This document shows, piece after piece, positions 8,566 through 16,701 of a stretch of DNA of 33,443 bases. The position numbers and the translations under genes are program-made. Under the pieces are notes generated by a model. The model had not been told where the DNA came from. It did no database searches and was given only the letters and a program-made list of their open reading frames with translations. The stretch lies in NCBI GenBank assembly GCA_900546395.1, contig URDD01000021.1:1-33443 (forward strand), in the 5' to 3' direction. The DNA is from an uncultured Bacteroidales bacterium (lineage in GTDB: Bacteria; Bacteroidota; Bacteroidia; Bacteroidales; UBA932). Each line of letters starts with the position of its first letter. Within the stretch, counting starts at the first letter, position 1.

Positions 8566-9897
8566 TTACTCCAATGCCTCAATCTCAGCAGACAAATCAT
8601 ACTCATCGGCACCGGTAATCCTTACAGTAATGAACTCCCCTACCAGAGAATAAGGATCAAGTCCGCCCAAGACATCCGGATGATACCCTACAAGAATCTC
8701 GCCATCGACCTCCGGACTCTCAAACTCACTCCTGCATACAAATACACCGTCTGAGAAACTGTCAACTATGACTTTTTCCAAAGTTCCGACACGTGATTTG
8801 TTGAATTCCAGAGAAATATCCCCCTGCAAAGTCATAAGTTCATCATATCTGCGCGCTTTCTCTTCTTCCGGAACAGAATCTTCGTAATGCTCTGCTCCAT
8901 AAGTACCTTCCTCTTCAGAGTACGTAAATGCGCCCAATCTTTCAAACTTTGCTTCACGTGCAAAATCCAGAAGTTCACCAAAGGCGGCTTCATCTTCCCC
9001 GGGATGTCCTACAATCATAGTAGTACGCAATACGACTCCGGGAACCCTCTTCCTCATCTTGTCAATCAGGGCTCTTGTCCAGGCGCCATCGACATTCCTG
9101 CGCATTTTCTTCAGGACTCCATCAGAGATATGCTGCAGAGGAATATCCATATAGCGGCATACTTTAGGATTGTCAGCCATCTGGTCCAGAACATCCTCCG
9201 GGAAGCCGTCAGGATATGAATAATGTATTCTGATCCACTCTATACCATCGACCTCCGAGAGTTTCTGCAAGAGTTCGGCTAAAGCACGCCTGCGATAAAG
9301 GTCAAGACCATAGTAAGTAGTATCCTGGGCGATTACTATAAGCTCCCTGACACCTTTTGCTGCCAACATCTCTGCTTCACTGACCAGTTCCTCCATAGGA
9401 ACAGAATGATGCCCGCCCCTGATATGAGGAATGGCACAATAAGAACAACGTCTGTCACAGCCTTCTGAAATCTTAAGGAAAGCATAATGCCCTGGAGTAG
9501 TGACCATCCGCTTCGTCTCAAAATCAGAAACAGCCGTTACGCCGATTTCCTTGAGCAGAGGCGTAAAATCACGTGCCCCGAACCATGCATCCACTTCCGG
9601 GATAAGTTCAGGCATTTCCTTTTCATACCGCTGAGACAGGCATCCGAAAACTATAAGCCGGCCAAGATCGCCGGCTTTCTTTCTTTCGACCGCCTCAAGA
9701 ATAGCTTGTATTGACTCCTCTTTGGCATCCCCGATAAAACCGCATGTATTTATCAGCATTATATCAGAATACCCTGTCCAATCCTCCGGAAGTATCTCAT
9801 AAAGAGACTCGGCCTGAGCCAATATATGCTCAGTATCCACACGATTCTTGGAACAGCCCAAAGTCAGGGTCTGCAATGTTTTTCTATCGGCTTGCAT
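8566..9897 (-). CDS. rimO: Ribosomal protein S12 methylthiotransferase RimO
   Basis: A radical-SAM methylthiotransferase that adds a methylthio group to a conserved aspartate of ribosomal protein S12. Counting from the ATG at 9897 (443 residues), the N-terminal MTTase domain has its three cluster cysteines at 15 (LGCSKN), 52 (NTCGF) and 86 (FGCLS). The radical-SAM CxxxCxxC motif is CDRRCSYC at 147-154, and a TRAM domain closes the C-terminus. An alternative ATG at 9924 would add nine residues and overlap the DUF5606 gene by 11 bases. I prefer 9897 because it gives the usual short lead-in to LGCSKN and an A-rich leader. LGCSKN and the S12-type domain separate it from MiaB. Confidence 0.95.
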   Translation of the reverse strand: MQADRKTLQTLTLGCSKNRVDTEHILAQAESLYEILPEDWTGYSDIMLINTCGFIGDAKEESIQAILEAVERKKAGDLGRLIVFGCLSQRYEKEMPELIPEVDAWFGARDFTPLLKEIGVTAVSDFETKRMVTTPGHYAFLKISEGCDRRCSYCAIPHIRGGHHSVPMEELVSEAEMLAAKGVRELIVIAQDTTYYGLDLYRRRALAELLQKLSEVDGIEWIRIHYSYPDGFPEDVLDQMADNPKVCRYMDIPLQHISDGVLKKMRRNVDGAWTRALIDKMRKRVPGVVLRTTMIVGHPGEDEAAFGELLDFAREAKFERLGAFTYSEEEGTYGAEHYEDSVPEEEKARRYDELMTLQGDISLEFNKSRVGTLEKVIVDSFSDGVFVCRSEFESPEVDGEILVGYHPDVLGGLDPYSLVGEFITVRITGADEYDLSAEIEALE

Positions 9898-9913
9898 AAC
9901 AGTTTTAGTTTGA

Positions 9914-10345
9914 CTACTCTGCATCCTTACCTTCTACATCCTCAGCTTTCTCTTCCTCAAAGTCAAGCGAGGCATATTTATGAAGGATATTGTACCAGTC
10001 AACCACTTTTTTCATATGTGAAACATAGAAACGGTTTCTGTCATAGTCAGGCAAAGCCTTCTCAAAAAATGCCTTAAGTTCCTCTGCTGAAGACTTGACA
10101 CCAGGGGCATCGGCCTCTCCGAGAACATCTTTCATTTTAAGGAAAACATCCTTCAGCTTGATTTCTCCCTCATCTGTATAGATAGAGATATCCGCAAGAG
10201 TGGTTATTCTGCTTGTAAGGCCGAAACAAGTCCTTTTCTTGTCTGAAAGAGACTCTGCAATGGCACCTGTGCGGGCCTGTGAAATATAAAGATAGAGACC
10301 GCTCTGTCCTGAGACAGAAAGAATCTTTGTAAGATCAGTTTTCAT
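9914..10345 (-). CDS. DUF5606-family protein
   Basis: A 143-residue soluble protein with no signal peptide. The N-terminus has the pattern of the small Bacteroidota family DUF5606 (LTKILSVSGQSGLYLYIS..., then RTCFGLTSRITTLADISIYT), followed by a helical region and an acidic C-terminal tail rich in Glu and Asp. Function is unknown. It is directly upstream of rimO, overlapping or nearly abutting it depending on the rimO start, so the two are cotranscribed. Its promoter is probably the -7 box at 10412-10419. Confidence 0.82.
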   Translation of the reverse strand: MKTDLTKILSVSGQSGLYLYISQARTGAIAESLSDKKRTCFGLTSRITTLADISIYTDEGEIKLKDVFLKMKDVLGEADAPGVKSSAEELKAFFEKALPDYDRNRFYVSHMKKVVDWYNILHKYASLDFEEEKAEDVEGKDAE

Positions 10346-10411
10346 AAATATAAAATTTTAACAGTTTGTAAACGTCCTTATGGATGTCCAATGACATCGT
10401 AATGCAAGTTG

Positions 10412-10419
10412 CAAAGATA
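10412..10419 (-). promoter_or_regulatory. Candidate -7 box for the DUF5606-rimO-DUF6340 operon
   Basis: The minus strand reads TATCTTTG, an exact TAnnTTTG match, 67 bases upstream of the DUF5606 ATG. The 162-base gap 10346-10507 holds no convincing ORF, so this is the natural promoter position. Confidence 0.55.
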
Positions 10420-10507
10420 GCAAAAGTCGTCCACATACAGATGTTTTCAGGAAGAATAATTCAAAGTGCCTGAATCCAAAATATATATGTAGTTTTGTGA
10501 CAAATGC

Positions 10508-10858
10508 TTAAGGCTGCGCTTTTTGAATAATTATTCCTTTATTGTCTATGTAGTACCAGTCATAACTTTCCCAATACCAGTGCTCGCCGCCGAAGCCTGC
10601 TACATCTTTACGTTTCCCTGAATCAGTGACTTTCGCCTTGCCACCCTCGAATGGGTAGCCGAAGGCAAAGCGGGGACGGATGACGGTCTTGCCTGTCTCG
10701 TCTGCGTAACCGATACGCCCTTTCCGGTCCACGATGCGGTACAGTCCTTCACTTACATAGTCGTCTCCGTTGTCATATTGAAACGCTGCATAATGTCTTG
10801 CACTGCCGCAACTGCACAGCAGCAATACGGCACTCAGATAAATGATAATCTTGTTCAT
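10508..10858 (-). CDS. Small WG-repeat lipoprotein
   Basis: A 116-residue protein from the ATG at 10858. The open frame extends 13 codons further to 10897, but the internal Met is followed directly by a lipoprotein signal (NKIIIYLSAVLLLCSC, Cys17), so the shorter form is chosen. The mature part has the WG (KWG-type) repeat pattern: GLYRIVDRKGRIGYADETG, then TVIRPRFAFGYPFEGGKAKV, and a final YYIDNKGIII. About two repeats fit. Such proteins are common in Bacteroidota and have no assigned function. It sits between coaE and the DUF5606 gene in the same direction, 125 bases after coaE. Its local base composition looks somewhat more GC-rich than its neighbours, which may mean a later insertion. Confidence 0.72.
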   Translation of the reverse strand: MNKIIIYLSAVLLLCSCGSARHYAAFQYDNGDDYVSEGLYRIVDRKGRIGYADETGKTVIRPRFAFGYPFEGGKAKVTDSGKRKDVAGFGGEHWYWESYDWYYIDNKGIIIQKAQP

Positions 10859-10983
10859 GATGCTGGTTGTTTTCACTTGATAATCTCCATATTCCATTCA
10901 TTGATACCAGCATTTTTTCGTATGCTTCTTCTGCTACCGACCACGCAAATGCTGCATAAAAGACATTATACCCTATGCTGTAT

Positions 10984-11589
10984 TCAGATGCAAAAAGAAT
11001 CATATACGCAGTCAGCCTGTCTTAGCAATGAATCCATATCAGAATCATTGACTATCAGGAAATCAACCATTGGCCTGGTTTTTCCGTTGGAAATATCATT
11101 AAGGAGTTTCTGATTCTCCATTCTCGACATTATGGCATTCCTGTCTGCCCCATCTCTTTTGCATGCCCTCTGCAGCCTTGTCTCAAAAGGAGCATCTACT
11201 AAAAGGACCTTGTCTGAAATATCATTGAACAATGGTTTCTCCAGAACTATCGCCGACTCCATGACAACAAAGGGAACGTCGTGACAGGCATTCCGCCACG
11301 ATATGAAATCCGACTTTACGGCAGGATGGACTATTGATTCCAGAATGCTTAATTTTTCCGGAGATGAAAAAATCACTGATGACAAAGCCTTGCGGTCTAT
11401 TCTACCTGAATCATCCGTTACCTTACGTCCCATTGCTGACTCTATTGTGGAAACGAGATTATAGTCAGTATCATAAAGTTCTTTAGTCCTGCTGTCAGAA
11501 TCATAGACAGGAATGCCTTTGGAGGCAAAATACCGGCAAACTACAGACTTTCCGCTGCCGATTCCTCCGGTTATCACAAGTGTTTTCAT
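10984..11589 (-). CDS. coaE: Dephospho-CoA kinase
   Basis: A 201-residue kinase for the last step of coenzyme A synthesis, phosphorylating dephospho-CoA at the 3' hydroxyl with ATP. The P-loop GGIGSGKS is at residues 8-15, followed by the CoaE-typical PVYDSDSRTKEL. The start is set at the ATG at 11589, which overlaps the ybbR stop in an ATGA arrangement; a further seven-codon extension upstream would read into ybbR and is not needed. The length is normal for the family. It is the fourth gene of the nusB-yajC-ybbR-coaE operon. Confidence 0.95.
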   Translation of the reverse strand: MKTLVITGGIGSGKSVVCRYFASKGIPVYDSDSRTKELYDTDYNLVSTIESAMGRKVTDDSGRIDRKALSSVIFSSPEKLSILESIVHPAVKSDFISWRNACHDVPFVVMESAIVLEKPLFNDISDKVLLVDAPFETRLQRACKRDGADRNAIMSRMENQKLLNDISNGKTRPMVDFLIVNDSDMDSLLRQADCVYDSFCI

Positions 11590-12563
11590 CGCACATCCTT
11601 CAATACACACTCAAAGACTTTTGGTTCAAGAGTATAGTCCAAGACTCCGCCAGGTAAAGAAACGGCTTTAGGGATGCAACGACCGCCAATAGACGAAGAA
11701 AAATCATTATAGTCAATGCAAAAGCGGATACCTTCCGTCAAATCGGACGACAGAGGGAAAGCACACTTCAATGTAGCTGTTACTGTCGACGGGTATACCA
11801 TCAATGTTTTTCCAGGAGGAACATTTCTGGCCTGCACAGGGACAGAAACCGGTATTTCCACAAATCTTGAAACAGGCAGGGAATAATGCACCACATCTTC
11901 TGAAAGTCTGATTCCGTTGATTTTCTCCAGTTTTGCCATCCCGTGAACATTTGATTTTATATCATTCAGTTTCAATGCTTCTGTATTGACCTGATAAATA
12001 TCTTCAAGATGATGAGGCTCGCCATATATAGTCACAGAATCAGGTTCAACCTTCAACGCACCGGACGCCATGTACTGAGGAGCAAAGCCAATGATATGAA
12101 CAGGATTGACAGCTACCCGCTTATGACTCTCATACGGGAACCGGAAAAAAAGAGTATCAGTAATGAAATATTCCAGCTGTACATCGTCACCGAAAATAAG
12201 ATGGGCAGACTCCTTAAGGTCAGAAGATGTAATATAGTACAACTCTCCTGTTTTCAGCTTCATTACAGAAGGCTCGAACCTGACTGTCACCTTGCGGTTC
12301 TTTGAGAAAAGACCGTTGCTGATAATATTATAGCCTGTAGTCTGTCCCCTTGCAATGATATCACAACGATTGGCAGAAACACCTGAATGCCCCTCAATAT
12401 TACACTCGGCCACTACAGATGCCTGCATAAATTCAGTGTATTTCAATGAAAGGTTGTGAATAAGCCATATACTGAACGCCAGCAGGAGAGAGAGCAGAAA
12501 TACTGCCCAGTCTCTCCCGCTGATATTCAGAAACTGTAATATTTTATTTAAAAGATTCCGCAT
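11586..12563 (-). CDS. ybbR: YbbR-domain protein
   Basis: A 325-residue protein with one N-terminal membrane helix (about residues 18-36, WAVFLLSLLLAFSIWLIH) and a long extracytoplasmic region with YbbR-like beta repeats (for example VEIPVSVPVQARNVPPGKTL). In Firmicutes the YbbR-domain protein CdaR regulates the diadenylate cyclase CdaA; in Bacteroidota its role is less clear, and no cyclase gene is adjacent. The longer open frame to 12575 begins with TTG, so I use the ATG at 12563. A hairpin lies just upstream at 12581-12617. The stop overlaps coaE by four bases, implying translational coupling. Confidence 0.85.
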   Translation of the reverse strand: MRNLLNKILQFLNISGRDWAVFLLSLLLAFSIWLIHNLSLKYTEFMQASVVAECNIEGHSGVSANRCDIIARGQTTGYNIISNGLFSKNRKVTVRFEPSVMKLKTGELYYITSSDLKESAHLIFGDDVQLEYFITDTLFFRFPYESHKRVAVNPVHIIGFAPQYMASGALKVEPDSVTIYGEPHHLEDIYQVNTEALKLNDIKSNVHGMAKLEKINGIRLSEDVVHYSLPVSRFVEIPVSVPVQARNVPPGKTLMVYPSTVTATLKCAFPLSSDLTEGIRFCIDYNDFSSSIGGRCIPKAVSLPGGVLDYTLEPKVFECVLKDVR

Positions 12564-12580
12564 CTGATACGCCAATCTTC

Positions 12581-12617
12581 GGAAGGTTTCCGGTTTTCCG
12601 GAAAATCAAAACCTTCC
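12581..12617 (-). promoter_or_regulatory. Leader hairpin between yajC and ybbR
   Basis: A 9-base stem, GGAAGGTTT (12581-12589) pairing with AAACCTTCC (12609-12617), with a further TTTTCCGGAAAA palindrome inside the loop. In the minus-strand transcript it ends about 18 bases before the ybbR ATG and has no T-run after it. An RNA processing, stability or translational-control element is more likely than a terminator. Confidence 0.45.
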
Positions 12618-12661
12618 AAGAAACTGTCTGAAACCCAAACAATTTCTAAAACAAATCTAAT

Positions 12662-12985
12662 TTACTGCTGTACTGTATCGGAAAAATCCTTTACAACTGA
12701 GTTTTTGTCAACTTTCAGTTTTACGCTGCTGTCCACCTCAATAAGAAGAGTCTTCTCCTTGACTTCTACAACTGTTCCGTAAATTCCTCCGATAGTTACT
12801 ATCTTATCGCCCTTTTTCAATCCGTCGCGGAATTTCTGGAGTTCTTTCTGCTGTTTTCTCTGTGGTCTGATCATGAAAAACCACATCACCACAATAATAA
12901 GGATCAGCATAACCCACATAGACCATCCGCCGCCTGCCGGCTGCTGTCCTGCCGCTGCCTGCAAAACAAATGTTAAAATGTTCAT
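12662..12985 (-). CDS. yajC: Preprotein translocase subunit YajC
   Basis: A 107-residue accessory subunit of the SecDF-YajC part of the Sec translocase. The short N-terminus is followed by one membrane helix (about residues 22-39, SMWVMLILIIVVMWFFMI) and the characteristic RPQRKQQKE, then the YajC core with KKGDKIVTIGGIYGTVVEV. It lies between nusB and ybbR in the same direction, an arrangement familiar in Bacteroidota. Confidence 0.95.
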   Translation of the reverse strand: MNILTFVLQAAAGQQPAGGGWSMWVMLILIIVVMWFFMIRPQRKQQKELQKFRDGLKKGDKIVTIGGIYGTVVEVKEKTLLIEVDSSVKLKVDKNSVVKDFSDTVQQ

Positions 12986-13046
12986 TTCAAATTTCTATTT
13001 TAAATATCCTGTCAAAAATAATTCTTTAATACCGAAAATGCAACCC

Positions 13047-14006
13047 TCACGCAAGTCCTTTGCCTGTTTTTACGATGGTACCGTCTTCCTCCAGCTTTGC
13101 TATAAGCTTGTCAAGCAAGCCATTGACAAAAATTCGGCTTTTCGGTGTACCGTAAAATTTGGAGATTTCTACATATTCGTTGATAGTCACCTTCAGCGGA
13201 ATGGTCGGGAAGTTGACAGCCTCTGCCAGGCCGAGAACTATAAGGGCCATATCTGTTCCGACAATCCTTTCATTATCCCAGTTTGACACTGAAGAAGCCA
13301 CCATTCCTGCATACTTGTCATAACCTGCCATAGCGCACTGAAGGAGCTTCATAACAAATGCCTTATCACTCTCGACCCCTGGGCCAGGCTTCATATCACT
13401 CTGATAAAGAGGCGGGAATGACCACCTTCCTCCCTTTGCTATTGAAGACAATGTGCGGCACACATATGTCAGCGAATAAGCCAGATCATCATTCCAATAG
13501 ATAGACATATCCTCAAGAATCTGCTCCAGAAGAGGGCTATCCACAAATTCCTCCTCGAATATTCTGGTAAAGAGCTTGCAGTCATCGGCCAAAGTAACCT
13601 CCGGGGCAGACATATAATCAGCATAATACTGTTTCTCCATTACAGATGACAAAACCTTTTTAAGGAAAATGTCATACTGCTCCCAGGAAAACTTCTTCTT
13701 CTTGAATATTTTTGTGAAGTCCGGATCAGAATCAAGCAGAACAGCCAGCCTGTTTTCTACAAACCTCATATTAGGGTTGAGATCCTCTTCCGAAGGATTG
13801 ATTTTCAATTTTGCCAGTTCAAGTCTCTCCTTAGCTGTCGATGTAAGAGGAGAAACAATACCGAGCATGAACAAATACAAATCTCTGGCAGCTTCACACG
13901 AAAGCTCCAGCTGTGTCTTGGCCTCTGAAAGGGACATATTCCCTGATAGCACACTTGAGTAAAGAACTTTAAAGGTCTTAATCCTTAGAATTCGTCTATT
14001 GAGCAT
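13047..14006 (-). CDS. nusB: Transcription antitermination protein NusB, long form
   Basis: A 319-residue protein. The C-terminal portion (from about residue 180) has the NusB fold signature, including NWDNERIVGTDMALIVLGLAEAVNFPTIPLKVTINEYVEISKFYG and a final FVNGLLDKL. NusB binds boxA RNA with NusE/S10 in rRNA antitermination. The first half begins MLNRRILRIKTFKVLYS, as in NusB, and then carries a long helical insertion, so the protein is about twice the size of E. coli NusB; this long form is usual in Bacteroidota. It is the first gene of the nusB-yajC-ybbR-coaE operon, with its -7 box at 14027-14034. Confidence 0.92.
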   Translation of the reverse strand: MLNRRILRIKTFKVLYSSVLSGNMSLSEAKTQLELSCEAARDLYLFMLGIVSPLTSTAKERLELAKLKINPSEEDLNPNMRFVENRLAVLLDSDPDFTKIFKKKKFSWEQYDIFLKKVLSSVMEKQYYADYMSAPEVTLADDCKLFTRIFEEEFVDSPLLEQILEDMSIYWNDDLAYSLTYVCRTLSSIAKGGRWSFPPLYQSDMKPGPGVESDKAFVMKLLQCAMAGYDKYAGMVASSVSNWDNERIVGTDMALIVLGLAEAVNFPTIPLKVTINEYVEISKFYGTPKSRIFVNGLLDKLIAKLEEDGTIVKTGKGLA

Positions 14007-14026
14007 ATAATATTCGAAATTTTATG

Positions 14027-14034
14027 CAAAGATA
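14027..14034 (-). promoter_or_regulatory. Candidate -7 box for the nusB operon
   Basis: The minus strand reads TATCTTTG, an exact TAnnTTTG match, 21 bases upstream of the nusB ATG at 14006. It is arranged back to back with the promoter of the PUR gene at 14057-14064. Confidence 0.55.
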
Positions 14035-14056
14035 TATGCATTTTCAGAAAAATCCC

Positions 14057-14064
14057 TAAATTTG
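14057..14064 (+). promoter_or_regulatory. Candidate -7 box for the PUR-family gene
   Basis: TAAATTTG matches TAnnTTTG and lies 26 bases upstream of the ATG at 14091. No clear TTTG -33 element is found. Confidence 0.5.
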
Positions 14065-14090
14065 CATAGATTTACTTAAATTTTTACACA

Positions 14091-14450
14091 ATGTATAGTG
14101 AGGAATTAGAAGAGGCAAATGCTCAGGAGCGTCCGGGTGAGGATGTTTTTTCAAAGCCGGTTAGAGCAGGTAAACGGACATATTTCTTTGATGTCAAAGC
14201 TACAAAAGGGAATGATTACTACCTCACCATCACCGAAAGCAAGCGAAAGATTGAAAGGGATGGAAGATTTGTATATGACAAGCACAAGATTTTCCTCTAT
14301 AAAGAGGATTTCGACAAATTTGCCGAAGGCCTCCAGGAAGTCATTGACTACATAAAGACCAATTGTCTTTCTGATGCCGGTCTCCAGCACGCTGGCAAAG
14401 AAGAGGAAAGCAAATCCGGATTCTCTGATGTAAACTTTGAAGAGCTTTAG
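14091..14450 (+). CDS. PUR-domain (DUF3276) nucleic-acid-binding protein
   Basis: A 119-residue protein matching the bacterial PUR-alpha-like family (DUF3276), which binds single-stranded nucleic acid. The core runs from about residue 20 to 95: FSKPVRAGKRTYFFDVKAT, then NDYYLTITESKRKIERDGRF, then KHKIFLYKEDFDKFAEGLQEV, the beta-sheet and helix pattern of one PUR repeat. Its cellular target is unknown. It is transcribed alone and diverges from the nusB operon, with only 84 bases between the two ATGs. A strong hairpin terminator follows at 14574-14618. Confidence 0.87.
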   Translation: MYSEELEEANAQERPGEDVFSKPVRAGKRTYFFDVKATKGNDYYLTITESKRKIERDGRFVYDKHKIFLYKEDFDKFAEGLQEVIDYIKTNCLSDAGLQHAGKEEESKSGFSDVNFEEL

Positions 14451-14573
14451 AAAAACTGTCTGATTCTATTTCAAGTCTGGACGAAAACCTGATTCAGTGG
14501 TAATCATAATCGCCCTCAGGGATTGGATATAGACAAATGAAGTCAGAATCATTCTGATTATAAGACAAAAATC

Positions 14574-14618
14574 AGGGGCTGCTGAAAAGTCATATTGACT
14601 TGGAGGCAGCCCCTTTTC
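14574..14618. terminator. Hairpin terminator between the PUR gene and nadE
   Basis: AGGGGCTGC (14574-14582) pairs with GCAGCCCCT (14606-14614), with an inner AAGTCA/TGACTT helix, followed by TTTTCTTTTT on the plus strand. It fits termination of the PUR gene. On the minus strand a weaker T-run follows, so it may also end nadE transcription. Confidence 0.8.
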
Positions 14619-14644
14619 TTTTTGATACAAGTCAGATTTGACTT
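14587..14644. repeat. Two copies of an AAGTCA-N3/4-TGACTT palindrome
   Basis: AAGTCA-TAT-TGACTT lies at 14587-14601 and AAGTCA-GATT-TGACTT at 14629-14644. Both are followed by GGA, and their centres are about 42 bases apart. A third symmetric element, TCAGAAT-C-ATTCTGA, is at 14543-14557. The first copy is the apex of the terminator hairpin. The rest of the 204-base gap 14451-14654 holds no gene that I can see. Confidence 0.55.
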
Positions 14645-14654
14645 GGAAATACCT

Positions 14655-16682
14655 TTACAGACTATCATCCAGAAAGGCGCGTACAGATGCATCTGACGGC
14701 ATACGCCAGTCCCCTCTCGGAGAGAGGGATACGGATCCTACCTTAGGACCGTCCGGAAGACACGATCTCTTGAACTGCTGGGCAAAGAACCTTCTCAGGA
14801 AAGTTTTCAGCCATTTCAGCAATACATCCTGTCCGTATTCCGGGAAAGCCTTCTGCGCGAGGAAGAAAAGCTTATCCGGAGAATATCCGAATCTGAAGAA
14901 ATTGTAAAGATAGAAATCATGCAATTCATACGGCCCTACCAGGTCTTCCGTTTTCTGGGCTATCTTTCCATCACCTCCGGCAGGAAGAAGTTCCGGACTC
15001 ACTGGAGTGTCGATTATATCCGAGAGAATATCCCTCACACTGCGGCTGCAATCCTCTGCAGGCACTGAATATTCAGGAAGTTCGGATACCCATTTGACAA
15101 GATAGCGGACAAGCGTCTTGGGGACTCCGGCATTGACACCGTACATGGACATGTGGTCACCATTGTATGTCGCCCATCCCAACGCAAGTTCGGACAAATC
15201 ACCTGTTCCCACCACAATGCCGCCAGTCTGGTTGGCTATATCCATAAGAATCTGGGTCCTTTCTCTGGCCTGGGTATTCTCATAAGTGATATCATGTATA
15301 TTCTTGTCATGTCCGATATCCTGGAAATGCCTGTCACACGCCGCTGAAATAGGTATCTCCCTTATTGTCACACCCAATCCCCGCATAAGGTCAAGGGCAT
15401 TGGTATATGTACGGTCAGTAGTTCCGTATCCCGGCATGGTAACTCCTACAATGCCGCTTCTTTTCAAACCGGCCTTGTCAAAGGCAAGAACCGCCACCAA
15501 AAGGGCAAGTGTACTGTCAAGACCTCCTGAAATTCCTACTACCGCACTCTTGCAGCCTATATGTTTCAGTCTGGAGGCAAGACCTGTTACCTGCATGGAT
15601 ATAATTTCATTACACCTTCTGTCCCCGTCCCCTGAAGGCAGGAACGGATGCGGCTCCACTGTGCGTAAAAGTTCGGCAGAAAAATCCGTAGCCGCCGCAC
15701 TGCCCGACTCAACTATAGAATAAAGTCCGTTATATGAAGAAGAACGCGTTCCGTCAGGCGCAATACTTGAAAATGTGCTTGTCTTCTGTCTGAGAACAGA
15801 TATTTTCTCCACATCTATATCTGCGGCCAAAAGTGCCGGTTCTGACTTGAAACGCTCGTTCTCAGCCAAAATTGTCCCGTTTTCGGAAATCATTGCCGCT
15901 CCTCCAAAGACAAGATCCTGACTGGACTCCCCTGCTCCGGATGAACAATACACATAAGCGGAGATTGTCCTTGCAGACTGCTGGCTTATCAGAGACCGTC
16001 TGTAATCATTCTTGAACAATACCTCATTGCTCGCAGACAGGTTGAGCACAATCTGTGCGCCTGAAAGACAATGATAAGAAGACGGCGGAACCGGAGCCCA
16101 CATATCCTCGCAGATCTCTATGGCAAAAGTCGCCTTTCCCACCTTGAAAAGCATGTTGGGAGAAATATTGCAACGGAAGCCAGCATACTTTATCTCGGAT
16201 GCAAAGCCTTCCCTTACGCTGTCTTTACCGTTACAAAGATACCTGCCGGTAAGAGCATGGATACCGGTCATGAAATCACTGCCTGAGGAAAACCACCTGG
16301 ATTCATAAAATTCGTTATAGGAAGGAAGATATGTTTTCGGTACGATGCCCTTTATATTTCCGTTTCTCAAAACCACGGCACAATTGTAGAGTCTGTCATT
16401 GAAGCGCACCGGAGCACCGACCACGACAGTAATATCCTTGCCTCTGGTAAACTCCATTATCCTGACCACGGCCTTTTCAGCCTCTTCGATCAGAAACTGC
16501 TGTCCGAAAAGGTCTCCGCATGAATATCCGGTCACACAAAGTTCGGGAAATACAGCCAGCGAAACGCGTTTGACAAAAGCCTCGTCTATAAGCGAGCAAA
16601 TCCTTTCTGCATTAGTTGCAGGGTCGGCAAGGCTCACTACCGGAACCGCAGCCGCCACTCTTAAAAATCCATAATCCTTCAT
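14655..16682 (-). CDS. nadE: Glutamine-dependent NAD+ synthetase
   Basis: A 675-residue two-domain enzyme that amidates nicotinic acid adenine dinucleotide to NAD+, using ammonia released from glutamine. The N-terminal glutaminase domain (nitrilase fold, residues 1 to about 290) shows its triad: Glu47 in FPELCVTGYSCGDL, Lys116 in PKTYLPSYNEFYE and Cys191 in EICEDMWAP. The C-terminal synthetase domain has the ATP-pyrophosphatase P-loop SGGLDS at 385-390. Length and domain order are those of the long bacterial NadE. It is the last gene of the lysA-ffh-nadE group and starts 19 bases after the ffh stop. Confidence 0.96.
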   Translation of the reverse strand: MKDYGFLRVAAAVPVVSLADPATNAERICSLIDEAFVKRVSLAVFPELCVTGYSCGDLFGQQFLIEEAEKAVVRIMEFTRGKDITVVVGAPVRFNDRLYNCAVVLRNGNIKGIVPKTYLPSYNEFYESRWFSSGSDFMTGIHALTGRYLCNGKDSVREGFASEIKYAGFRCNISPNMLFKVGKATFAIEICEDMWAPVPPSSYHCLSGAQIVLNLSASNEVLFKNDYRRSLISQQSARTISAYVYCSSGAGESSQDLVFGGAAMISENGTILAENERFKSEPALLAADIDVEKISVLRQKTSTFSSIAPDGTRSSSYNGLYSIVESGSAAATDFSAELLRTVEPHPFLPSGDGDRRCNEIISMQVTGLASRLKHIGCKSAVVGISGGLDSTLALLVAVLAFDKAGLKRSGIVGVTMPGYGTTDRTYTNALDLMRGLGVTIREIPISAACDRHFQDIGHDKNIHDITYENTQARERTQILMDIANQTGGIVVGTGDLSELALGWATYNGDHMSMYGVNAGVPKTLVRYLVKWVSELPEYSVPAEDCSRSVRDILSDIIDTPVSPELLPAGGDGKIAQKTEDLVGPYELHDFYLYNFFRFGYSPDKLFFLAQKAFPEYGQDVLLKWLKTFLRRFFAQQFKRSCLPDGPKVGSVSLSPRGDWRMPSDASVRAFLDDSL

Positions 16683-16701
16683 AATGCCTGCACCGGAAGT
16701 C

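Noticed and set aside
10346..10507. Possible small RNA (such as 4.5S RNA) in the spacer upstream of the DUF5606 gene
   Set aside because: No long stable stem or SRP RNA tetraloop pattern was seen; only a promoter box is supportable.
10773..11003. 76-codon minus-strand frame between coaE and the WG-repeat gene
   Set aside because: It overlaps both genes, has no family resemblance and no promoter or leader of its own; at most it could be a worn gene remnant.
14587..14644. AAGTCA repeats as a CRISPR array or IS ends
   Set aside because: Only two short copies, no regular spacers, no cas genes and no transposase nearby.
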